In this document: positions 1 through 5,101 of the stretch, one piece after another | Numbering within the stretch: position 1 is the stretch's first letter | Layout of the letters: every line of letters starts with the position of its first letter | NCBI GenBank assembly: GCA_002423265.1 | Contig: DIVE01000080.1 | Coordinates: forward strand, 4,904 to 10,004 | Direction of reading: 5' to 3' | Source: Methylophilaceae bacterium UBA6140 | Lineage (GTDB): Bacteria; Pseudomonadota; Gammaproteobacteria; Burkholderiales; Methylophilaceae | Length of the DNA stretch: 5,101 nucleotides | Notes under the pieces: generated by a model | The model's input: the letters and a program-made list of their open reading frames with translations, nothing else | Told to the model about the DNA's origin: nothing | The model's database searches: none | Made by a program: the position numbers and the translations under genes

Positions 1-1049
1 CGCTCGCTGATGAGACTTTCCCGCTGTTTCCCACGCTGGCGGAAACGCTGGCGGCCGATGCGCCCAGCCAGCTGCATTTGCTTGAAGACAGCCGGGCGCC
101 GGCGGTGCAGGAAGGCGAGCACGTTTCCGGCGGAACCGGTCTGTTGAAGGCGCAGGCGATTTGCCCGGCCTGGGCGTTCTATCAATACCGGCTGCACGCG
201 CGGGCGCTGAAATCGCCGGTCAACGGGCTTGACGCCATGGAGCGCGGCACGCTGGTGCATGGCGTGCTGGAACGTTTCTGGGCCGACCGCCGATTGAGCG
301 AGGTGCAGGCCATGCCGGCTGAGTCGCTGGAAGCGGCGGTCATTGAGGCGGCGAATCAGGCGCTGGCGGCATTCAATCAAGAACGGGACGCCAGCCTGCC
401 TGAACCGTTCATTGCGCTCGAACGCGAACGCTTGCGCAAACTGACGCTGGCCTGGCTGCGTGAGGTGGAGATGCAGCGCAGCATGGACTTTGCCGTGACT
501 GCACGCGAGCAGGAAGCACGGATCACGATCGAGGGTATTTCCATCCGGCTGGTGCTGGATCGCATCGATACGCTGGATGACGGCAGTCTGGTCCTGCTCG
601 ATTACAAGACCGGCCGCCAGAACAATTACCGCAACTGGGCAGATGCGCGAATCACCGAGCCGCAATTGCCGATCTATGCGGCTTTTGTGCTGACCGAACA
701 CGACGTGGCGGCGGTCTGTTTTGCGCAGGTCAGAATCGACGATAACGGTTTCATGGGCATCAGCCGCGATGCCGATGTAGTGCCGGGCGCCGTGGCGCTG
801 AGCGATACCAAGGGCCGCAGGATATTTTCCGAGGCTGATTTTCCGGACTGGCCATCGGTGCTGGCGCACTGGAAAAGCAGTATCGAAAACATCGCGCGTG
901 AATTGAAGTCCGGCGAAGCGGCTATCCGTTTTGAGGACGAAAAACAGCTGGCCTATTGCGAGGTGCTGCCCTTGTTGCGCCTGCCCGAACGGCAGTTGCA
1001 GTTCGAGCGTCCGGAACTGATCGATGGCATGATGCGGGAGCCAGACTGA
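1..1049 (+). CDS. AddB-like DNA repair protein, C-terminal PD-(D/E)XK nuclease domain (5'-partial)
   Basis: The reading frame is open from base 3 with no stop until TGA at 1047-1049, so this is the last 348 residues of a longer protein. AddB-like 'probable DNA repair proteins' are usually about 850-900 residues, so the helicase-like N-terminal part lies outside the window. No start codon is assigned. Counting residue 1 at base 3, the nuclease signature is complete: GTLVH (His86), LDRID (Asp186, Asp189), the DYK core (Asp200, Lys202), then QLPIY matching QxxxY (Gln221, Tyr225). This is the RecB/AddB-family PD-(D/E)XK fold, a Mg-dependent DNA-end nuclease. ICPAWAFYQYRLHA (Cys54) matches the first iron-sulfur cysteine region of AddB. 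The C-terminal CxxCxxxxxC is reduced to LxxCxxxxxL (316-325, only Cys319 left), so a 4Fe-4S cluster is doubtful. Inferred role: the partner subunit of the downstream helicase-nuclease, cutting one strand during double-strand-break resection. The nuclease domain is certain; the AddB-like naming is probable. Confidence 0.9.
   Translation, partial: LADETFPLFPTLAETLAADAPSQLHLLEDSRAPAVQEGEHVSGGTGLLKAQAICPAWAFYQYRLHARALKSPVNGLDAMERGTLVHGVLERFWADRRLSEVQAMPAESLEAAVIEAANQALAAFNQERDASLPEPFIALERERLRKLTLAWLREVEMQRSMDFAVTAREQEARITIEGISIRLVLDRIDTLDDGSLVLLDYKTGRQNNYRNWADARITEPQLPIYAAFVLTEHDVAAVCFAQVRIDDNGFMGISRDADVVPGAVALSDTKGRRIFSEADFPDWPSVLAHWKSSIENIARELKSGEAAIRFEDEKQLAYCEVLPLLRLPERQLQFERPELIDGMMREPD
1036..1040 (+). 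promoter_or_regulatory. Ribosome-binding site of the AddA-like gene, with TGATG stop-start overlap
   Basis: GGGAG lies 8 bases before the ATG at 1049 and inside the end of the AddB-like gene. The upstream stop (TGA 1047-1049) and this ATG (1049-1051) share one base, which is typical of translational coupling between subunits made in similar amounts. This site fixes the start of the helicase gene. The longer in-frame extension back to TTG 956 would overlap the upstream gene by about 90 bases without need. Confidence 0.75.
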
Positions 1050-4000
1050 TGGATCACGGCGCGCACCAATCACTGTTGAGCGAAGACGCCGAGAGCCGCG
1101 CGCGCGCGCTCGATGCCAACGAGTCTTTCATCATCGAAGCGCCGGCCGGGGCGGGCAAGACCGAGCTGTTGACCCAGCGCTTTCTGCGCCTGTTGCAGAC
1201 TGTCAGCGAGCCGGAAGAGATCGTCGCCATCACCTTTACCAACAAGGCCGCCTCCGAAATGCGGGCACGGGTGCTCGACAGCCTGCAGGATGCGGTAGAC
1301 GCGGTGCCGGTGGACAAGGCGCACAAGCAGGAGACGCGGGCGCTGGCCTTGAATGCGTTGCGGCATGCCGGCGAGCGCGGCTGGCAGTTGCTGGAAAACC
1401 CCGCCCGTCTGCGCATTTACACCATCGATTCGTTCAGCAGCCATCTGGCGCGGCAAATGCCGCTGATGAGCCGTTTCGGCGCGCAGCCCGGTGTGCGCGA
1501 TGACGCCACGCCGTATTACGAAGAGGCCGCAACCCGCACGCTGGATCTGCTGGAGAGCGAAGGCACCGGTGAGATCGTGCAGCAGGCGCTGCGCTATTTT
1601 GACAACGACGCGTATCGCCTCAACCGGTTGCTGGCCGAGATGCTGGCCAAACGCGACCAGTGGCTGGATTACACGCAGGACCATGCCACGCCGCAGATCG
1701 CCGAAGATGCGCTGGGCCGCATGATTGTGCAGGATATCCGTGTGGCGGCAGCCATGCTGACGTCCGCTATGCAGCAGCGTTTGATGCCGCTGGCGCGCTA
1801 TGCGGCGAGCAACCTGCCGTGCGAGGAGCCGATTGCACTGCTGCGCGACTGGGAAACGCCGCTGGCGCTCAAACCCGAGGCGCTGCCGATGTGGCGCGCG
1901 GTGTGCGATCTGCTGCTGACCGGCAAGGACCACAAGGGTAGCCTGCGCAAGGCGCTGAACAAGAATCAGGGTTTGCCGGCTACGCCGGAAGCCAAACCAT
2001 ACAAGGAACAACTGACTGCATTCATCGACGAACTGCGCATGCTGCCGGGAGCCGAACAGGCGCTGGCTGGGCTACGGTTGCTGCCCGATGCGAGGCACGA
2101 AGACGAGGTCTGGCAGATTATTGCGACGCTCGGCCGCTTGCTGAAACTGGCAGCGGCGCAACTCTGGCTGGTGTTCCAGTCCAGCGGCGAGGTCGATTTT
2201 GTCGAAGTCGCGCAACGCGCGCTGAAGGCGCTGGAAGATGACGCCGGTAACCCGACCGATCTGGCCCTGAAGCTTGATTACCGCATCCAGCACCTGCTGG
2301 TGGACGAGTTTCAGGATACCAGCCCGACCCAGATCAAGCTGTTGCAGCGGATCACGCGCGGCTGGCAGCCGGGCGACGGCCGCACGCTGTTTCTGGTCGG
2401 CGACCCGATGCAATCCATTTACCGTTTCCGCAAGGCCAACGTCGGCCTCTTTCTGCGTGTGGCGGAAGAGGGCGTCGGCGATCTGCAGCTGGTCAAACTC
2501 CGCCTCTGGCGCAACAACCGCTCCTGCCCGCCGGTCATCGACTGGATCAATCACGCCTTCGAAAAAGTCTTTCCGCAACAGGACAGCGACATCCAGGGCG
2601 CCATATGCTACCGCTCCTTCGCCGCCACCAAGGCGGATGAAGCCGGTGCCGGCGTCAAGGTGCATGCGCTGATTGCTGGTGTGCAGGAGAGCGATACCGA
2701 CGACGAAGACGAAGCGGAAATTTCAGAAAGCGCGGACGGTCTGCGTCAGCGCGAGGCGGACAGGATCATCGAGATCATTCGACAGACCCGGGCAGAAAAT
2801 CCGGAAGCGAAAATAGCAGTGCTGGTGCGGGCGAGAAACCATTTGCATGCGCTGGTGAGCCGCATCCGCCGCCATCACCCTCGATTGAGTTTTCAGGCGG
2901 TGGAGATCGAAGAGCTGGCCAACCGGCAGATCGTGCAGGACCTGCTCTCGCTCACTAATGCCCTGCATCACCGCGCCGACCGCGTGCACTGGCTTGCCAT
3001 TCTGCGTGCGCCCTGGTGCGGCCTGACGCTGGCGGATTTGCATGTACTGGCCGGACATCACCGCAACCGCACCATCCTCAGCCTGATGCATGATGAGTCC
3101 AGACTCAATGACATGAGCGAGAATGGCCGCGCCAGATTGCTGCATGTGCGCAACGTCCTCGACGAGGCGCTTGCCCAACGCGGCCGTCAGAGCACGGCGC
3201 GCTGGGTGCACGGCGTCTGGCTCATGCTGGGCGGGCCGGATTGCCTGTGGGAGCCGGGCGACGTGCGTGACGTACAGGCCTTTTTCGAGCGTATTGCCAA
3301 ACTCGAAGCCGGCGGCCAATTCACGCCGGAACAGCTCGCCATCGAGGTGCAAAAGCTCTATGCCGCGCCAGATGCCGAAGCCGACGACCATCTGCAGTTC
3401 ATGACTATCCACAAATCCAAAGGGCTGGAATTCGATAGCGTCATATTGCCGGGGCTGGACCGCAAGATCGGCGGTAACGACCAGCCCTTGCTGTTGTGGG
3501 AGGAGGTGCCGCGTGAAAATGCCCTGCATGATGCGGCCAGGACCGACCTCATCGCTGCGCCCCTGCCGCCCGGAGGCCAGAGCAAATCGGCGGCGCCCAG
3601 CCCCTACAGTTACCTGAAACATCTGGAGCGCACGCGTGCCGGGAACGAAGACGCCCGTGTGCTCTACGTGGCCGCAACCCGCGCCGAGCGCTGCCTGCAC
3701 CTGCTCGGTGCCGCCAGGCGTAACGACAAGGGGGAACTCAAGGCGCCAAAGGGCAGCTTTCTGGAACTGCTGTGGCCGCATGTCCATGCCGAATTCGCCG
3801 CTGCCGCTGAGGCGGGGTCAGTCGTCACGCAGGAAGCACAATCCGGCGCGGCGCTTGCCGATTTCGTTCCCAGGCTGGTGCGGCTGGCCGAGCCCGGCTT
3901 GCCGCCGGTATTCGCCGGGCGCGAACAAAAGATGGCCGCCGTGCGCCGTGGCAGCGAGACACAGGCAGAAGAGCCTGCCGGTGATTCCGTTGAGAGCCTC

Positions 4001-4507
4001 GACCGCGTGATCGGCATCCTCGCCCACCGCTATCTGGAATTCATCGCCAAACAAGGGCTGGCCGCATGGCCGCACACCCGCATCGCCAGCCTCAAACCCG
4101 CCATGCTCAAGTGGCTGCAACGGCAGGGCATAAAGGCGGAGATGCTGGAAACCGCTGCCACACGCACCATTGAAATGCTGCAAACCACCCTGACCAGCGA
4201 AGACGGACGCTGGCTGTTGATGCCGAGAGCCGGTGCCAGTGCCGAACTGCCGATCTCGACGATGGAAGAAGATGACGCCAGAACCCAGCGTCTCGACCTG
4301 ACTTTCGTCGAGGACGGCGTGCGCTGGATTATCGACTACAAATCGACACAGCTTTCAGCGGAACTGAGTGATGCACAATTGAGCCGTCAGGCAGAAACCC
4401 ACCGCCCGCAACTGCAAGACTATTCAAGGCTGTTCGAGGCGGAAGGCTTGCCGGTGATCACGGCGATCTTCTTTTTGAGCGTGGGGCGGCTGGTCAGACT
4501 GCAATAA
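1049..4507 (+). CDS. AddA/RecB-like UvrD-family helicase-nuclease
   Basis: This complete 1152-residue protein has the length expected of AddA/RecB-type subunits. It is an ATP-driven 3'-5' superfamily 1A DNA helicase with its own nuclease, and should unwind and degrade broken ends before RecA loading. Motifs in order: I (Walker A) APAGAGKTEL 31-40 with Lys37; Ia ITFTNKAASEM 61-71; Ic-like YTIDSFSSHLARQ 124-136; II LLVDEFQDTSPTQ 416-428 with Asp419-Glu420; III LVGDPMQSIYRFR 449-461; IV LRLWRNNRS 484-492, where the usual NFRS reads NNRS; V MTIHKSKGLEFDSV 785-798; VI VLYVAATRAERCLHL 871-885. The C-terminal PD-(D/E)XK nuclease has GILAH (His993), RLDL (Asp1083), IDYK (Asp1096, Lys1098) and QLQDY as QxxxY (1121-1125), so it looks active. 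An acidic stretch at 547-561 lies between motifs IV and V. The gene is cotranscribed with and overlaps the AddB-like gene, whose nuclease would act on the other strand. UvrD or Rep is excluded by length and the nuclease. I leave the symbol blank because an addA versus recB-like name needs phylogeny. Confidence 0.95.
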   Translation: MDHGAHQSLLSEDAESRARALDANESFIIEAPAGAGKTELLTQRFLRLLQTVSEPEEIVAITFTNKAASEMRARVLDSLQDAVDAVPVDKAHKQETRALALNALRHAGERGWQLLENPARLRIYTIDSFSSHLARQMPLMSRFGAQPGVRDDATPYYEEAATRTLDLLESEGTGEIVQQALRYFDNDAYRLNRLLAEMLAKRDQWLDYTQDHATPQIAEDALGRMIVQDIRVAAAMLTSAMQQRLMPLARYAASNLPCEEPIALLRDWETPLALKPEALPMWRAVCDLLLTGKDHKGSLRKALNKNQGLPATPEAKPYKEQLTAFIDELRMLPGAEQALAGLRLLPDARHEDEVWQIIATLGRLLKLAAAQLWLVFQSSGEVDFVEVAQRALKALEDDAGNPTDLALKLDYRIQHLLVDEFQDTSPTQIKLLQRITRGWQPGDGRTLFLVGDPMQSIYRFRKANVGLFLRVAEEGVGDLQLVKLRLWRNNRSCPPVIDWINHAFEKVFPQQDSDIQGAICYRSFAATKADEAGAGVKVHALIAGVQESDTDDEDEAEISESADGLRQREADRIIEIIRQTRAENPEAKIAVLVRARNHLHALVSRIRRHHPRLSFQAVEIEELANRQIVQDLLSLTNALHHRADRVHWLAILRAPWCGLTLADLHVLAGHHRNRTILSLMHDESRLNDMSENGRARLLHVRNVLDEALAQRGRQSTARWVHGVWLMLGGPDCLWEPGDVRDVQAFFERIAKLEAGGQFTPEQLAIEVQKLYAAPDAEADDHLQFMTIHKSKGLEFDSVILPGLDRKIGGNDQPLLLWEEVPRENALHDAARTDLIAAPLPPGGQSKSAAPSPYSYLKHLERTRAGNEDARVLYVAATRAERCLHLLGAARRNDKGELKAPKGSFLELLWPHVHAEFAAAAEAGSVVTQEAQSGAALADFVPRLVRLAEPGLPPVFAGREQKMAAVRRGSETQAEEPAGDSVESLDRVIGILAHRYLEFIAKQGLAAWPHTRIASLKPAMLKWLQRQGIKAEMLETAATRTIEMLQTTLTSEDGRWLLMPRAGASAELPISTMEEDDARTQRLDLTFVEDGVRWIIDYKSTQLSAELSDAQLSRQAETHRPQLQDYSRLFEAEGLPVITAIFFLSVGRLVRLQ

Positions 4508-4515
4508 ATACTTTT

Positions 4516-4545
4516 TTGACCTTCGGCATGGCGGTCGATTAGCAT
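4516..4545 (+). promoter_or_regulatory. Candidate sigma-70 promoter for the leader ORF-dinD unit
   Basis: TTGACC (4516-4521, five of six matches to the -35 consensus) is followed after 18 bases by TAGCAT (4540-4545, four of six to the -10). Transcription would begin near 4552, about 36 bases before the leader ORF. It is the best pair I see in the AT-richer gap after the helicase gene. No convincing terminator separates that gene from this point, so read-through from the repair operon may also contribute. The call rests on consensus matching only. Confidence 0.35.
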
Positions 4546-4557
4546 GGCTGTACGATT
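4526..4557 (+). repeat. Imperfect tandem direct repeat over the candidate promoter
   Basis: GCATGGCGGTCGATT (4526-4540) and GCATGGCTGTACGATT (4542-4557) are near copies, starting 16 bases apart. They differ by one substitution and one inserted A. The first copy fills most of the promoter spacer, and the second spans the -10 and the likely start point. This position suits a repressor or activator site, but no known operator is recognised. Confidence 0.5.
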
Positions 4558-4575
4558 CATCGATCTCAACATACA

Positions 4576-4580
4576 AGAGG
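4576..4580 (+). promoter_or_regulatory. Ribosome-binding site of the 25-codon leader ORF
   Basis: AGAGG lies 7 bases before the ATG at 4588, a good Shine-Dalgarno match at good spacing. It is the main evidence that the short ORF is translated. The bases just after it (CGTACA, 4581-4586) could pair with TGTACG at 4549-4554, leaving this site in the loop. Confidence 0.55.
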
Positions 4581-4587
4581 CGTACAA

Positions 4588-4665
4588 ATGCAAAATAACA
4601 ATACGTATCCGCCCCCTGACCTGATGACCTGCCAGTGCATCCTTTCTGCCAAAGGGGAGCATTGA
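4588..4665 (+). CDS. Short leader ORF (25 aa) translationally coupled to dinD
   Basis: I do not recognise this peptide. It runs from ATG 4588 to TGA 4663-4665 and encodes 25 residues. It begins MQNNNTY, has a Pro-Pro-Pro-Asp stretch at residues 8-11, a Cys-Gln-Cys at 15-17, and ends SAKGEH. It has no signal peptide or membrane segment. Support for translation is the AGAGG site 7 bases upstream and the TGATG overlap with the dinD start at 4665. The frame is closed by TAG at 4540-4542, and no other ATG precedes this one. The arrangement fits a leader peptide that carries ribosomes onto the dinD start; three consecutive prolines are a known slow, EF-P-dependent context. Alternatives are a chance ORF or the remnant of a longer gene. 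Confidence 0.45.
   Translation: MQNNNTYPPPDLMTCQCILSAKGEH
4654..4659 (+). promoter_or_regulatory. Ribosome-binding site of dinD
   Basis: GGGGAG lies 5 bases before the ATG at 4665, inside the last codons of the leader ORF. It selects this ATG over the adjacent in-frame TTG (4662) and the GTG at 4635, neither of which has a comparable site. AGGGG (4653-4657) could pair with CCCCT (4613-4617), so access may depend on translation of the leader ORF. Confidence 0.65.
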
Positions 4666-5101
4666 TGGATAAATTCCAGGTAGGTAAATCGAAAGATGGT
4701 CTTGAACAACTCAAGCAGACCAATGAGCACGGCGCTGAATACTGGAGCGCGCGCGACCTGCAAACGCTGCTGGGTTACAGCCAATGGCGAAGGTTTGAAG
4801 ATGCAATCAAACGGGCGATCACATCATGTGAATCATCTGGAAACAACCCTGAGAACCATTTTGCCGGCGCCGGCAAAATGGTCGAACTCGGTTCTGGAAG
4901 TGAGCGTGTCATCGAAGACTATCAGCTCTCCCGCTTCGCCTGTTATCTTATCGCCCAGAACGGCGATCCTCGTAAGCCGGAAATCGCTCAAGCACAAAAA
5001 TACTTCGCCATTCAGGCACGCAGACAGGAGCTGAGCGATGAAGCTGCCGCAGACTTGGAACGTCTGGAACTGCGCAAACAAACCAGTGAAGAATTCAAGG
5101 C
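4665..5101 (+). CDS. dinD: DNA damage-inducible protein D (DinD) homologue, 3'-partial
   Basis: The first 145 complete codons are present and the frame runs off the right edge; the E. coli protein is about 274 residues, so roughly half is seen. Recognisable family stretches are NEHGAEYWSARDLQTLLGYS (20-39), NHFAGAGKMVELGSGSER (64-81), LSRFACYLIAQNGDPRKP (88-105) and QKYFAIQARRQEL (111-123). They align in order with E. coli DinD (GAEQWSARQLGKLLGYS, LSRYACYLVVQNGDPAKP, TYFAIQTRRQEL). The N-terminal part is BRO-N-like. E. coli DinD is SOS-induced, cytoplasmic, and inhibits RecA filaments after synapsis; the same role here is inferred. The ATG at 4665 has a GGGGAG site and overlaps the leader ORF stop. 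Base composition is lower in G+C than the repair operon before it, which suggests accessory origin. No CTG-N10-CAG LexA box is visible upstream, so SOS control is unproven. Confidence 0.9.
   Translation, partial: MDKFQVGKSKDGLEQLKQTNEHGAEYWSARDLQTLLGYSQWRRFEDAIKRAITSCESSGNNPENHFAGAGKMVELGSGSERVIEDYQLSRFACYLIAQNGDPRKPEIAQAQKYFAIQARRQELSDEAAADLERLELRKQTSEEFK
4855..4882. repeat. Perfect 28-bp palindrome inside dinD
   Basis: The left arm ACCATTTTGCCGGC (4855-4868) is followed with no spacer by its exact reverse complement GCCGGCAAAATGGT (4869-4882). The flanking bases do not continue the symmetry. The RNA could form a 12-bp stem with a GCGC loop. It covers dinD codons 64-73 (NHFAGAGKMV), residues that resemble the family consensus, and there is no T-run after it, so it is not an ordinary intrinsic terminator. 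Confidence 0.95.

Noticed and set aside
78..80. TTG as the start of the first gene
   Set aside because: The frame is open to the left edge and the residues before it continue sensibly, so this TTG is an internal leucine of a truncated gene.
956..1048. N-terminal extension of the helicase gene back to TTG 956
   Set aside because: The extra 31 codons overlap the C-terminus of the AddB-like gene, and the ATG at 1049 has a GGGAG site and a stop-start overlap.
1070..2011. Long open frame of 313 codons on the minus strand
   Set aside because: It lies wholly antisense to the helicase gene, which has clear motifs. Its translation is low-complexity and rich in Arg and Gln, as expected from the reverse strand of GC-rich coding DNA.
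2723..3787. Minus-strand open frame of 354 codons
   Set aside because: It is antisense to helicase motifs V and VI. No recognisable domain or ribosome-binding site supports it.
4505..4517. Intrinsic terminator after the helicase gene, suggested by the T6 run at 4512-4517
   Set aside because: No GC-rich stem lies just before the T-run; only a 3-bp CAG/CTG pairing is seen. The last two T's also belong to the candidate -35 box.
4621..4635. LexA-like CTG...CAG pair
   Set aside because: The spacing is nine bases rather than ten, the interior is not AT-rich, and it lies within the leader ORF.
4855..4882. The palindrome as an intrinsic terminator
   Set aside because: No T-run follows on either strand, and the dinD frame continues intact for more than 70 codons past it with conserved motifs.
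4696..5034. Alternative + strand frame of 112 codons over the dinD region
   Set aside because: It is out of frame with the clear DinD sequence, has no ribosome-binding site of note and matches nothing I recognise.

Overview
The window holds three protein-coding genes, all on the + strand, plus a probable leader ORF. It looks like chromosomal DNA of a GC-rich proteobacterium. A betaproteobacterium is my best guess, because an AddB-like 'probable DNA repair protein' followed directly by an AddA/RecB-like helicase-nuclease is an arrangement I associate with that class. This is inference from family knowledge, not a database result.

Bases 1-4507 hold a two-gene double-strand-break repair operon. 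The first gene enters already open at the left edge and supplies the C-terminal PD-(D/E)XK nuclease domain of an AddB-like protein. Its stop codon overlaps the start of the second gene by one base (TGATG, 1047-1051). The second gene is complete at 1152 residues. It has all the superfamily 1A helicase motifs in order and a second intact PD-(D/E)XK nuclease at its C-terminus. Together they should form an AddAB-type dual-nuclease, single-motor complex that resects broken DNA ends and prepares 3' tails for RecA. The AddB-like subunit appears to have lost two of the four cysteines that hold the AddB iron-sulfur cluster.

Bases 4508-4664 form the junction between this operon and the next gene. The G+C content drops here (about 43-45% in single 60-base rows, against 62-72% in rows I counted upstream). 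The stretch contains a plausible sigma-70 promoter, an imperfect tandem repeat lying over that promoter, and a 25-codon ORF with a good ribosome-binding site. The stop of this ORF overlaps the next start codon, again as TGATG.

Bases 4665-5101 are the first half of a dinD homologue (DNA damage-inducible protein D), cut off by the right edge. In E. coli, DinD is an SOS protein that modulates RecA filaments, so its position beside an AddAB-like resection enzyme is thematically coherent. I see no CTG-N10-CAG LexA box upstream. The coding sequence also carries a perfect 28-bp palindrome with no spacer. The least explained part of the window is the leader ORF, promoter repeats and intragenic palindrome around dinD.
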